Shown: piece by piece, positions 46,749 through 58,103 of the stretch
How positions within the stretch are numbered: the first letter of the stretch is position 1
How the letters are laid out: each line of letters opens with the position of its first letter
Position numbers and translations under genes: made by a program
Assembly: GCA_911728435.2 (NCBI GenBank)
Contig: OU452211.1
Span: 1,736,001 to 1,800,000, forward strand
DNA from: Apoderus coryli
Lineage: Eukaryota; Arthropoda; Insecta; Coleoptera; Attelabidae
DNA length: 64,000 nt
Reading direction: 5' to 3'
The notes under the pieces: model-generated
Database searches by the model: none
What the model was told of the DNA's origin: nothing
Seen by the model: the letters and a program-made list of their open reading frames with translations, nothing else

Positions 46749-47833
46749 TGTTTCCCGATACCACACCGAACGGCGGTTTTCGGCGGATAGTAGCCGTCGA
46801 CGCGTCGTACGATTAACAAAACAAAAAGACAATGCAGGAAAAAAATAGAATGTTTTAAATTTTGGCGTTTAAATGCATAAGGGGAACCCTGAAAATTAGT
46901 CTATTCATGGCGTTTTTTTTTTTTGCCTTTTAGTCGATCTTTTCTGCTTGTGACAATCCCAGCGGCTGTTAAAGGCAAACCTGCTCTGCTTCCGACATTT
47001 TGAGGTAAACCTGAAACAAAAATAATGGCGATATCAGTTAATTTTAATTAAAAATAATTTGCTTTGTGAAAAAGGAACAACAACCATTTGTTTTATTTAT
47101 TTATTCATTTATTTTTCTTTTATTATCATATGCTCCAAACTGCAAGACATGTGTCGCCTTGAAATGGAGTTGCTCGGTTATCAGGAGACTCTTTTGTTGT
47201 GCTTTAGAAGGTGTACTATGCCAATATCGTCAACATTTCCTATGCCGTGATCTATCAGTTTATACATTAGTTGGTTTACCTAACATTTGACATTAGTTCT
47301 GAAGGTTTTCTTGGGCTATTTGCCATGTTTTAGGCTTCGTAAAAATATATACACAACCGACTATTCTTCTTTTATTTCCAAGTCATGTAAAAATATCAAA
47401 CAAAAAGCTTTCCGCCAGAAAAAAAAACACTCTTTAATAATTAAGGTATATAACGCAACATTTTTGTTGTTATTAATTAATAACAAAATGGAATATTTTA
47501 CTAAAAAAATCCCAGCTGAAGTACAAAGAGACGCTGGGACTCGTCACGTTACAAAAGTTTTTTTCACAAACTTTCCTTTATTTTTCCTCCCAAGAACATT
47601 CAAAACACATTAATCATGTTGGAAAATGTAATTTGCAAAAGCAGTTTCCACAAGAAACCAGAGTAAACAGATTTTGAATATTTAGTGAACGTCCCATTGA
47701 CGTAACACAATATTTTTGGAATAAAGAGTTTTGTTGAATATCATATAGGGAGGCTCAAATCCAATGAGAAATTTAAAATGCGAGGAATATTTGGAGCATC
47801 ATTTAAATTATGAACAATCTCCACTTTACAGCA
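46749..47833. other. GRIP 5' leader region and upstream DNA
   Basis: On the minus strand, 46888-46749 is a likely 5' UTR segment following an acceptor. Further out, after another acceptor (tttgtttcag, ending 47011), a frame reads LPQNVGSRAGLPLTAAG and VTSRKDRLKGKKKK. It runs into a stop near 46900. It looks coding-like and would fit a phase-1 intron, but no donor follows it. The rest is AT-rich without a gene. Confidence 0.35.
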
Positions 47834-49140
47834 TCAAATTTTCTGTGATTTCTCCAAAGCATTCGACTGTGTAAGTCATAACATCCTAATTAACAAGATA
47901 GAGCACTACGGAATTTGGGGGGTTCCAGTGGGATGGTTTAAGTCGAACCTTATCAACAGAAGTCAGTGTGTGAGGGTCTATGCGGCTGTGTCTTTTTGCA
48001 GGCCGATAGATTGTGGAGTTCCACAGGGTTCGGTGTTGGGTCCTATTTTGTTTTTGCTATTTATCAACGACATTACGCGCCTAGACATCAGCGGTAAAGT
48101 ATGTCTCTTTGCTGATGATACTAGTTTTACTTGGTGCGGCCCGGATAGTGTGGCTCTTCATAGTACCATATCCAAAGACTTAATCACCATCAAATCATGG
48201 TGTGACTCTAACCTATTGTGCTTGAACACTGCGAAAACTAAATCTGTGTCATATAAAGGTGCGCTGCAGTCTTTTGAAATTAATAATTCCACTATTGACG
48301 TCGTTTCTTCTGTGAAGTTTCTGGGCCTTGTTGTTGACAGCTCCTTGAAGTGGAAGTTGCACATTGATGCGTTATCAAAAAAATGAAGCTCTGCCTGTTT
48401 TGCGTTAAGATCAGTTTCCAAAGAGCTTAACTTGTCAACTTCCATAACAGTCTACTTTTCACTCTTCGAATCCCATCTTCGATACGCGCTCCCATTCTGG
48501 GGTACATGCTGTGCAACACAATTTGGGCGTATTTTTAGATTACAAAAAAGAGCTATTCGATACTCTCTCAGATTGCACTATAGAGCCCATTGCCAGGACT
48601 TCTTCAGAAAATTTAAAATACTAACACTACCTTCCTTATTCATATTGGAATCGGTCTGCTTAATCCGCAAACACCTGTCAGATGTCTCTGAAAGATCATT
48701 CCATAATTATCTCCTTAGAAACTCCGAACATGATCTTTATCTGCCAGCTCCATCCTCCGAATTAATCAAAAGCTCGATTATATACAATGCACAACCATCT
48801 GCCAATGGAAATCAAATTCCTATCACGTATTTGTTGGAAAAAGCTTTTTATACAGTTGGTGACTTTTTTAATGTGCATTAATTTTTGAGCGATTCACACA
48901 CTGGATAGTACTTAGTAGTTTGTATTGTGTGTTTTGTATATATATGTATATATATTGAACTGTAGAATATTTATTTAATTAATTTACTGTAAGTATCTTA
49001 ATTGATTTATTTACTTATTTATTTAACGATGTACCTGTATGTATTAATTATATTCTTATGTTTTGTTTGTTTACCTGTCTACAAAATTATTTAATTACAC
49101 AAATATATATTTATTTTAAAACGAATTGGATAAAATCGAA
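47834..49140 (+). pseudogene. LINE reverse transcriptase with one visible stop, plus 3' UTR
   Basis: The plus strand starts in motif A (FCDFSKAFDCVSHNIL). It continues through motif B (IDCGVPQGSVLGPILFLLF), the FADDTSFTW catalytic box and the thumb (SVKFLGLVVDSSLKWKLHI). A single TGA at 48384-48386 interrupts the frame. The same frame goes on with SLFESHLRYALPFWGTCC, LQKRAIRYSLRLHYRAHC and a tail ending at 48881. The tail lacks about 14 codons that are present in the copy at 61.4 kb. The 3' UTR contains a tatatatgtatatata run and is shared with that copy. The 5' half is truncated. Confidence 0.9.
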
Positions 49141-50182
49141 AACATTTTCTTCTGAAACTGCCTTTGAACTTCCCTTTCCTCATCAGTATTCTCAATAATA
49201 TTAACAAATGCCCAAGAAGAGAGTTTTGGGAAATATCACTAGAAAATGTTCCTTAATATCGTTCAAACAAAATTAATTCATAAATAGCCTGGAAAATATA
49301 TTATTAGTAATTTATAACATCAAAGTTCGTATAACACCACAACTAATTGACAATGCATAAATAATAAATTTAAACAGGAGTAAATAATTAAAGACATGTG
49401 GTAAGGCTGTTAATCACAATGTTTTTCACAATCTAATTAACTCGCGTTTACGAAAATGCACTCCTCCTTTTACGTTATAGAGCTGGTGCTTCTCCGCATA
49501 TTGTAAATTATTGGCTTAAAGCTTTTAGGTAGATCGCTTTTCATAGAGAAACTTTAAATTGAAATGCACGCAAACTTTCAAGCTTAATCTTGTATAATTT
49601 TGTTATAAGTCCCCTGTATGTAAAGCTTTTGGGTAAAATTTCTCTACCAAAATATGTCAACTTTATCATCTACCTACCTACTCAAATTTGCATTGAAAAT
49701 TATTTGACTTGAGTTTTGAACTTGTTAGAACTTATTTCTGTTCGGTATTTTGTCGCCGTGGGATATGTAAATACTTAATAAAATCGCCATAGTTAAGAAA
49801 TGTGCAATGGTGCTTGTCAAATGAACGCGATCTGTTAATATACAGGGGTGTTCACTTTATAAATATGGACAGCTAGCAGCTTATTCGCACAGAACCGTAA
49901 ATAGCAGAACTTAGTGGTAGTTAAAAAAACGTTTTAGACGAAACAAGGAATGCCATTGTTATCACTCATGGTGATGCCTTGGTCAGAGTTGTCCTCATGA
50001 TCTCTTAAATTGTGTTCCAAGTTCCTCAGGATTATAATGCATTCCCGCCCGTGCTCGTCAATTTTGATGTCTCTGCAGTCTGTCCAAGCTTGAGTTTCTT
50101 GCAGACAAACAATTATCAAATCGTTCAGTTACTTTACGGCCATCCTGTATATACGACCGTATAAAAAGGTAACATATTATAT
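49141..50182. other. Intergenic DNA, no recognised gene
   Basis: AT-rich sequence between the LINE and the next transposon. tacaggggtgttcac near 49842 and catcctgtatata near 50141 resemble mariner-type ends about 300 bp apart and could bound a small MITE. Confidence 0.4.
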
Positions 50183-50205
50183 GAAGCGTTCGGGGGAACA
50201 AGGTA

Positions 50206-53200
50206 CACAAGCCACATTTTTTAAAAAATTGAGATTAGTATAAGAAATTCTTTCTTAACAAAGTCACAAGCCATAGTAAAAAAAGTTCTACAAAAATCGC
50301 AGAGATGGTGCCACAGTCCCCATAAATTCTTGTTGCCTAAATCGAATATCAAGCACATTTTTAACCAAGAAAGTCATAAGCCATAAGAGAGGCAAGATGG
50401 CCGCACAGCAACAGCTGTCCGTAAAACGAAAAGTGTTTGAAAACGGCATTTCCAGCGACGATTCTAGAAGTGATTTCGACTCGGATGATAGTGTAAAGGA
50501 CAAGGATTATTGTCCAGTAGCTGATACCTCTGGTTCTTCATCCGAAGACGATGTATCGGTAAGTCATTAAAAATGAGGCTTGTGACCTTTTTGCCCTTTT
50601 TTTTTTGTGGCATGTGTACTTTTACTACTGGATATTGCAAATTATATTTTTTTGTGTTTAACCCAGCCCAGACTGAATTTTTGACTGAATAGTAAGGTTT
50701 AATAATTCGAATAGAACCTGATTGTACATAAAGTTAAATTTAAATCCGGGTTGCATGTACTAAAAATCCATTTCACACTTTATGTGGCTTGTGCCGTTTT
50801 TGACTGGACAAAATAAGCCAGTTACTTTATGTGGAATATTATGTTTTTTAGTCTAAATAAATAATATTTTTTCAGTCTGAGTCACGAAATGATGAAGTTA
50901 ATGTGTCTAGGGGTGCTCTAGAAACACCTGACAAGGCCACCCCATCACGGTGGAGAAAACAAAATCTTCAATGTAGGAAGAAAAACAAAGCAAAAATTAA
51001 GCGAAATCTGGGGCACAGTTATATAAGTGTTAGAGGGAAGAATGTAGGTGATAGGAAGATTGGTCCTCCCTGCAAATGCCAAAAAAAGTGTAGAGAGAAG
51101 GTGGCTGGAAATGAAGAGGGTATTTTTAATTCCTTTTGGAATGTGGGTAGCTATAAAGAACAAAACACATATCTTTTTGGTTCAATCAAAGCTGTACCAA
51201 AAAAACGTTCTTATAAGAAAAAAACAAAAAGGCAAGAATCGTCGAGAAAAATAAATTTTGAGTATTTTACTAAGGTGAATGGGTTAGACATACAACTCTG
51301 CAAACAAGAGTTTTTATCGATACACGGGCTACAAAATTCTTCAAAACGGGTGCGACTTATTTGCAAACAGATTGCAGATGGAAGAAGTGTTCCAAAAACT
51401 GACGAACGTGGAAAGCATCAGACTAGACCCAACAGGATACCATTAGAACTAGTACAATCGGTTCATGATCACATCAATGCGTTTCCAAAATATGTTAGCC
51501 ACTACAGTAGGAAAAAGAATCCCAATAGAGTGTACTTAGATCACAACGTTTCTGTTTCTGCACTCTACAAAGATTTTTATCTTGACTGGTGTAAAGAAAA
51601 AAAACTTACTCCGGTCAAAGAAGATATGTACAGAAGGGTATTTTGTAATGAATATAATATCGGTTTCAAACTTCCGAAAAGTGACACCTGTCATACATGT
51701 GATTCTCTAAATATTTTGATTCAGACACAAGAAAAGGATAAAAACGATGAAGAAGTAAGAAGATTAAAAACAGAACTAGAGCTTCATCATAGACGGGCAG
51801 ATGGTATGCAGAAGAGTTTAAAACAGGAAGTAGAATCAGCCAAAGCTAATGGAGACAAAATTGTGATTACTTTTGACTTACAACAAACTCTGCCTACCCC
51901 GAGCTTAACTGTTGGTCCTGCTTTCTATTTGCGTAAGGCTTGGACCTATAATCTTGGTGTCCACGACTGCGTTAGTGGAAAAGCAACAATGTTTATGTGG
52001 ACAGAAACCATCGCTAAGCGAGGTAGTGAAGAAATTGCTAGTATTTTACTTAAATACCTTTTCTCCAAGGATCCAACAGGTGAAAAGAATCTTGTGGTGT
52101 TTACAGACAATTGCGGTGGGCAAAATAAAAATTGGCATATAATGTCACTATGGTTGCAGCTCGTGCGAGAAAATAAATTTAGGTCCATTGAGCATAGGTT
52201 TCTTATATCCGGTCATACTTATCTACCCTGTGACAGGGATTTTGCTCTTATAGAAAAGCATAAGAAATATCTAGGACAAATTTTTTGTCCTGAAGACTGG
52301 TATAAAGCTGTGCAGAAGAGCAAACGGGTTAATCCGTTCGATGTTGTTATTATGAAACAGAGTGACTTTTTTTCTTTAGAGAGCATTCCTATAGCGAAAA
52401 AAAAATTAACTGACGATAAACAACCGTTGCAGTTTAACAAAGCACTATGTTTGCGCTTCGAGTCCCAAAATCCTAATATGATATTAGTCAAACATGAGTT
52501 AAACGGTAATTTTAAACAAGTGAATGTTGGAAAACGGGGAAACAAGCTGTGCCTACAATCCAATGAAATTTTAAGAAATTTGAAAAGAAAATATGACAAG
52601 CCTGTAGAGATTAACAGCAAAAAGGTAAAGGATTTAGAAAACCTTATGCAATACATACCACCTGCTAACCAAAACTTTTACTTAGACATTTTTAAAACTG
52701 CTGGGATGTCAGTTACCAAATATGCAAGTACCGAACCGGATGATGTCGAGTATGTTGATGGCGATACTCGTATAGATTTAGACTTTGATGAAGACTAAAT
52801 GTTTTCAATTTTTTTAGTCAGAAATTTGAACTTATTTTTGTTATTTTTTTTAGTTTATTATGTTACACATTTAGGTACCTTAGTATAAAACCAACTAGAG
52901 GTTTATTTTGATTAAAATACCTAATTTAAATCTACTAACGCCGACAAGAATAAGACTTTAAGTTTTTTTGTTTAGTTTCTTTCATTAAATTTAAAAAGAT
53001 TTGTACGTGTTCTTAATAATAACTTTTAGTTCTTAAGATCGACAAAGTGTAGCGAAATGTATTTATAAGGCAAAAATAAGTGTAATATTTTTAGAGGCAT
53101 AAAAGTCACAAGCCACACTTTTTTTACTATTTTCTAAATATATATTTTTTCAAAATCAAATTTGGCATTCTTTCAATACAGGATGATAAATATTCCGATT

Positions 53201-53312
53201 ATCTATAAGTGTGGTAAAAGATTGTTACTTTAAAAACGCATTCCTGATTTCAGGATTTAATTGAAACTTTAAAACCTCTTTTTCTCAATTAAAGGTAAAT
53301 GTGGCTTATGTA
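50206..53312. repeat. Dispersed AAGTCACAAGCC motif inside the transposon
   Basis: Variants of aagtcacaagccaca occur near 50206 (left end), 50261 and 50370. Inverted variants occur in the intron near 50567 (ggcttgtgacctttt) and 50783 (atgtggcttgtgcc). Further copies lie near 53102 and, inverted, near 53299 at the right end. Most are followed by an A/T run. They look like subterminal transposase-binding sites. Function is inferred only from their distribution. Confidence 0.6.
50397..52798 (+). CDS. Intact two-exon DDE-like transposase, 694 aa
   Basis: Exon 1 is 50397-50558 (54 codons, MAAQQQLSVKRKVFENGISS, then an acidic Ser/Asp stretch) with donor GTAAGT. Exon 2 is 50876-52798 after acceptor attttttcag. 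Phase is 0 and there are no stops or shifts. Residues about 80-105 are strongly basic (probable nuclear signal and DNA contact). A CxCxxxC cluster follows, then CHTC at 326-329. The catalytic-looking acids are Asp388 (TFDLQQTLPTPSL), Asp465 (VVFTDNCGGQNKNW) and Asp507/Asp509/Glu514 (YLPCDRDFALIEK). This arrangement (FDLQ, SDNCxGQN, H-x-CDRDFxxIE) is what I recall from a family of uncharacterised insect and cnidarian proteins (DUF7869-type). With terminal repeats around it, a transposase role is the best inference. The C-terminus is acidic. Confidence 0.85.
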
Positions 53313-53337
53313 CCTTGTTCCCCCGAGCGCTTCATAT

Positions 53338-54076
53338 TATTTATTAAAATGAACAATGTAGTTTACCTCGATAAATTTTCTAGCAAACTTAAATAAGAAA
53401 TTACTCTATAGTAAAATCTTTCCCAAGATTACATTTCTTCATAGGATCATAAAGTTAATTTTTGAAAATACGCTGCTCCGTTCCTGGCATTTAGCCCATT
53501 TCATAACATTAGGATAATCCAACAAATCCTGGCCAAAGAAAATATGAAAATAAAGAACTTAAAAGTAGTTGGACATGGCCGTTATAGTAAAAGGAAATAT
53601 TTAAATTTTGGAATGTGGACTATGTAAAACCATAAATATTTTGCTGCTGTTTGTTGTTTAGGTCTTTAACAGTCTATACTGGATGTCCCCATACACAAAC
53701 GCTTGATAACCGAGATACAGGGCATCAGTGGCGACTCGTGGGTAATTTTATTAGGTAGGCACTAAGTAAAAAATGGATGTGAAAAAAAAGCTCAAGCGCC
53801 TTAGATGAAAAGTAGAAAATTATCAAGCTAAAAAAGAACACGTTAAAATACGGGTTTCGTAAGGTAAATCTTTTTTTTTTATTTTTAAAAATTATGCCCC
53901 ATTCACTACTCTACGAAATCCAATACATAATCAAATACAAATAAAATACAAAATTATTTGTATTGAATAAACAAACAATAATATTACTACCTAATTACTA
54001 CTTACCGCTACCGCAACAAGTTGTGCAGCACAACCACTAATCTTTGCTTGTACTAGTCAAAATATTATTACTATTA
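53338..54076. other. Spacer between two transposons
   Basis: About 740 bp of AT-rich DNA with no recognised gene. A short run of ATT/AAT words surrounds the TTA target of the next element. Confidence 0.5.
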
Positions 54077-56488
54077 CACAGGCCAACAAAATGAAAAAAA
54101 AAATTTGGTGCCAGAAATCTAACATCTGATTTTAGATGTTTTTAATGTGCTGATTCCAAAAATGCCACCAGATTTTTTCTATCAGCTCTAGTTTTTGAGA
54201 TACACGTTACAGGTTAAATGATATATTTTTTTCTGATAAAGGACAACAAATAAAGAGATAAATATGTACTTAATCGTCAAAATAGGAATTTCCCAGAATC
54301 TAATTAGCCAAATGGATACCTGGAATTGTCCCTGACCCAATGTTCCTATACTAGGAACTACTCAATACAATGCTCTTACTTACTTTTATACCTGTAATTG
54401 CCTATGACCCGATCCTTCTATACCTGCTTGGCTGTACTTGATTTAGTATATTACTGAGTTTTCCCAAGTAAAGTTGTGCTATCATTTTGTGTAAATTTTG
54501 GTCGTTTTGTAGTATCAAGACACTAAACTGAAACAATGGCATCCACAAGCAGACGTACCTGTGTAAATCATCCCGATGTTTTTTGTTATGTGTGTGGTGA
54601 ATACACTTTGAAAGAGAGCAGAAAAAGGATTTCTGACTTTGTGAAAAGAGCTTATCTTGCCTATTTTGGCGTTCATTTAGGAGATCAAGATAAATCTTGG
54701 GCCCCACATTTCATATGTAAAACATGTGTTGAACATTTGCGACAGTGGACAACTGGAAAGAGGAAGTGCCTAAAGTTTGGTGTACCAATGGTTTGGAGAG
54801 AACCGCGGAACCATCATGACGACTGCTATTTTTGTCTCGTTAATATTAAAGGCATAAATAGAAACAATAGACACAAATGGACATATCCTGATCTAGATTC
54901 TGCAAGAAGGCCTGTAGTGCATTCGGAAGAAATACCCGTTCCATCATTCAGCAGTCTACCCAAACTGACAGAAGATGATACAGAAACATCAACGTCTGAC
55001 GAAGTTAAAAGAATTCAATCAGAAAACGACAGCGATTTTGAAGCAGATTTAGCAACTCCGCAGTGTTTCAATCAAGAAGAACTAAACGATCTTATAAGAG
55101 ACCTGAATCTCTCAAAGGAATCCGCTGAATTACTTGCATCCAGATTAAAAGAAAAAAATCTACTTTGTCGAGGTACTAATATTACATTTTATCGTAAAAG
55201 AGATAAGGATCTGCTGCCTTTTTTCACTCAGGAAAATGACTTGGTATTCTGTAACAATATAAAAGGGCTCTTAGAAAAAATGGGTTTGCCTGAATACACT
55301 CCAGATGATTGGCGCCTTTTTATTGACAGTTCAAAACGTAGTTTAAAATGTGTTCTTTTACATAACGGTAACAAATATGGCTCAATTCCTATTGGTCATT
55401 CTACTACCATGAAGGAAGAATATGAAACAATAGCATTAGTTTTGAGAAAAATTAAATACGAAGAACATCAGTGGTCAATTTGTGTTGATTTAAAAATGAT
55501 TAACTTCCTCCTTGGACAGCAGAGTGGTTATACAAAATATCCTTGTTTTTTGTGCCTTTGGGACAGCAGAGCTAAAAATGAGCACTGGGTTAACAAAAAT
55601 TGGCCTTCAAGAGATGTCATGATTCAAGGAATACAAAACGTGATCAACGAACCTTTGGTTTCAAGAGAAAAAATCTTACTTCCGCCCTTGCATATCAAGC
55701 TAGGCCTAATGAAGCAATTTGTGAAGGCCTTAAATCGAGATGGAAATTGTTTTGGGTATTTGTCACGTAAATTTCCTGGCATTAGCACGGAAAAACTAAA
55801 AGCTGGTATATTTGATGGTCCTCAAATAAGGCAACTTGTTAAAGATCCACAATTCACCACATCAATGAACGAGACTGAATCTAACGCTTGGAGTTCATTT
55901 GTTCAAGTAGTACAAAATTTTCTTGGCAATCATAAAGCAGACAATTACGTAGAATTAGTGGAAACTATGCTTTCAAATTTTAATATTCTCGGCTGTAACA
56001 TGAGTATAAAAGTTCACTACCTCCACAGCCACCTAGATCGTTTTCCAGAAAACTTAGGTGATTGTAGTGAAGAACAGGGGGAAAGATTCCACCAGGATAT
56101 TAAAACTATGGAAGATCGTTATCAAGGACGATGGGATAGCCACATGATGGCGGACTACTGCTGGAGCCTTCAGCGAGACTGCCCTAGTAAACTCCATTCT
56201 AGAAAATCGTATAAAAGAAAATTTTTATGTGATTAGTGACTAATGTAATTATGTAAATTAAGTTTTTGCAATAAATACTTAAATCCATGTGTCTTTGTTT
56301 TTTTTAACTGTCAATAGTAATATTATATATTATAACAGTTATAACGTAAATTATATACACAATTTTTTAAAAAATCTCAAAAACTAAATCTGATAGACAA
56401 AATCTGAGAACCTTTTTACATTCTGCATCCAAAAATTACTCAGGAACAGTTAAAAAATCGCAGGCACCAAAATGTGTGTTGGCCTGTG
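54077..56488 (+). mobile_element. Complete CACAG-ended DNA transposon with TTA flanks
   Basis: The left end CACAGGCCAACAAAAT and the complemented right end CACAGGCCAACACACAT are flanked by TTA (54074-54076 and 56489-56491), a 3-bp target duplication. Imperfect inverted similarity goes inward for about 120-130 bp, including tttggtgcc and tagtttttgagat on both sides. A CACTA-like start (here CACAG) with a 3-bp duplication is the hallmark of the CACTA/EnSpm (CMC) group, so this is the likely class. Other 3-bp groups such as Zator are not excluded. Length 2,412 bp with a single gene. Confidence 0.82.
54536..56236 (+). CDS. Intact 566-aa Cys-rich transposase-like protein
   Basis: A single uninterrupted frame starts MASTSRRTCVNHPDVFCYVC. 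The first ~115 residues hold several CxxC pairs (CYVC at 17-20, CKTC, CYFC), probably a zinc-binding DNA-recognition region. An acidic linker follows (about 140-190). The core has Asp264 (RLFIDSSKRSLK), Asp318 (SICVDLKMINFLLG) with CFLC at 337-340, and later LPPLHIKLGLMKQFVKAL. The Glu/Asp-rich block EEQGERFHQD lies at 512-521. D, then D with CxxC, then H and E is the order I expect for a CACTA-type DDE core. A likely poly-A signal AATAAA lies at 56270. I recall similar uncharacterised proteins in many arthropods. The gene appears functional by sequence. Confidence 0.85.
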   Translation: MASTSRRTCVNHPDVFCYVCGEYTLKESRKRISDFVKRAYLAYFGVHLGDQDKSWAPHFICKTCVEHLRQWTTGKRKCLKFGVPMVWREPRNHHDDCYFCLVNIKGINRNNRHKWTYPDLDSARRPVVHSEEIPVPSFSSLPKLTEDDTETSTSDEVKRIQSENDSDFEADLATPQCFNQEELNDLIRDLNLSKESAELLASRLKEKNLLCRGTNITFYRKRDKDLLPFFTQENDLVFCNNIKGLLEKMGLPEYTPDDWRLFIDSSKRSLKCVLLHNGNKYGSIPIGHSTTMKEEYETIALVLRKIKYEEHQWSICVDLKMINFLLGQQSGYTKYPCFLCLWDSRAKNEHWVNKNWPSRDVMIQGIQNVINEPLVSREKILLPPLHIKLGLMKQFVKALNRDGNCFGYLSRKFPGISTEKLKAGIFDGPQIRQLVKDPQFTTSMNETESNAWSSFVQVVQNFLGNHKADNYVELVETMLSNFNILGCNMSIKVHYLHSHLDRFPENLGDCSEEQGERFHQDIKTMEDRYQGRWDSHMMADYCWSLQRDCPSKLHSRKSYKRKFLCD

Positions 56489-58103
56489 TTATTATTAAAT
56501 AATTAAATACATACACTTTTTAATCAATGGCACTAGTATTTAAACAACAAACGAACAAATAGTTCAAACGTAATGTAAAAAACTGTAAACAAAAATACCT
56601 AACGTATAAATCGAAATTCGTGCAAATAGTATACCTACCTATCTACAATAGATAGAAGGCGGCCGGGGTAGGTGCCTAAGCTCAACGTAAACCCGTTCCT
56701 ACACAATAGAACACATATTATTTCATCAGGAATTATATAAAAGTTCTCAATCACCACCAGGTTTTTCTGTATATTTATTTAAATATATTCAAGAAAAAGT
56801 AAAACAATTTTTTTTAAATTACTGTCAAATCAAGTCAAGTCATATTGTCAACAAGAACACCCGTAACAGATTATTTAAGGACATTGCCGCCAATTCAATA
56901 CTATTACCAGAGAACATTTGGTTTTTAATGGAAGCTTGTTAGCATCGAGCCAATGTCGTAGTGTCACCAGGTCATTTTAAAACACGCCTCAGTAGCCATT
57001 ATGTAGATAGATAGTAGATATTATGTTTGGCCATTACTATGGATTTCTATTAAATTAATTTTTGTGGAGTATACCCACACCCATATAATATTATGTTGTA
57101 TTAGAATTATGTCATTAGTATCTTTTTCACTATTGTCAGGATATCCTAAAGAAATTCAGTCCACCGAAAACCTTTGAAATGTATCGCTTGAAGAATTATA
57201 TCTACCTGTTATTTCACATTGAGTGTAACGGAAGAGGATGAACGGAAATAGATAATGATACGTTGAGATAAAAAGGGAAATACCCAACGTGAACCCTACT
57301 TTATGACACATTTTCTTGGACATCCTCACAGTAAATGTAATTTGTTATCCACGTTCATATTAATAACAAAACTTATTTGTTTTAATTTATTTAATTATGG
57401 GAATTATAGAATTAGCTACAATGCAAACCCTCGTTTGGAGGATCATCGTTGCGCATGATAGTGAGTGCAATATGGCACTGCAATGCTGAGTCCGGAGACT
57501 GATCGCACTGGTAATGTCGAGTGGAGGCCTACAAGGATTATTGAAAAAGCTTACTAAATCTCACATTATCAAGCCATGTGTCTTCTGCCTTGGCTTTGCT
57601 TCCACAGAGGAGAATAATGTTGAAATATCACTAACAAAAATTGAATTGTCTTTGTGGCTGCTAGCGCAATCAAGGATAAATTCGAATAAGAGTTCTCTAA
57701 GCGCAGTAATTAAATTATTTTCATAGCCCAAAAATAAAATTAATCGAACGTTTTTTTCATAAAAACTAGCAAAAATATGAAATGATCGAACAGAATTTTA
57801 AAAACTAAAGATAATAGAAAAGGCGATCTCCATAAATAAAAAGCAATTTATTCCATTTGGATTTTTTTTGTTAGCTACAGAACAATTTCCTCCATTGTGT
57901 ATTATCCATAGGGATTAGCCTAAAAGCTTCTCTGATTTTATGTTGAAAGGAGTAGAGAGAAAAAAAAATGTAGCTTTTATTTGGAATGTTATTCAATACA
58001 AAATTTCTAGTTTACGTCAATTAATTATTGCTTTCAACATAAAACTTGATCCAATATTGACATGGTAAGAAAGAAATTCAATGAACGAATATATCGGGTT
58101 ATA
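56489..58103. other. Intergenic DNA, no recognised gene
   Basis: AT-rich, apart from the 56629-56704 repeat. The 70-codon frame at 57514-57726 has no motif. Confidence 0.4.
56629..56704 (-). repeat. Inverted copy of the 36.6-kb repeat
   Basis: This is the same roughly 76-bp GC-rich segment as at 36559-36635, in opposite orientation and almost identical. It begins 141 bp from the right end of the CACAG-ended transposon, but it is outside that element. Confidence 0.75.

Larger units (their letters stand above)
50183..53333 (+). mobile_element. Complete DNA transposon with ATAT flanks and 694-aa protein
   Basis: The ends GAAGCGTTCGGGGGAACAAG and, complemented, GAAGCGCTCGGGGGAACAAG form inverted repeats of about 35 bp with two or three mismatches, running on into aagccacattt. 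Both sides are flanked by ATAT (50179-50182 and 53334-53337), compatible with a 4-bp target duplication. The only gene inside is the two-exon frame listed next. A motif around AAGTCACAAGCC is repeated near both ends and in the intron. Length is 3,151 bp. The superfamily is not certain. A 4-bp duplication would fit the Sola superfamily, but I rely on memory for that. Confidence 0.85.

Noticed and set aside
52219..52656. 145-codon minus-strand frame
   Set aside because: Antisense shadow of the intact 694-aa transposase gene.
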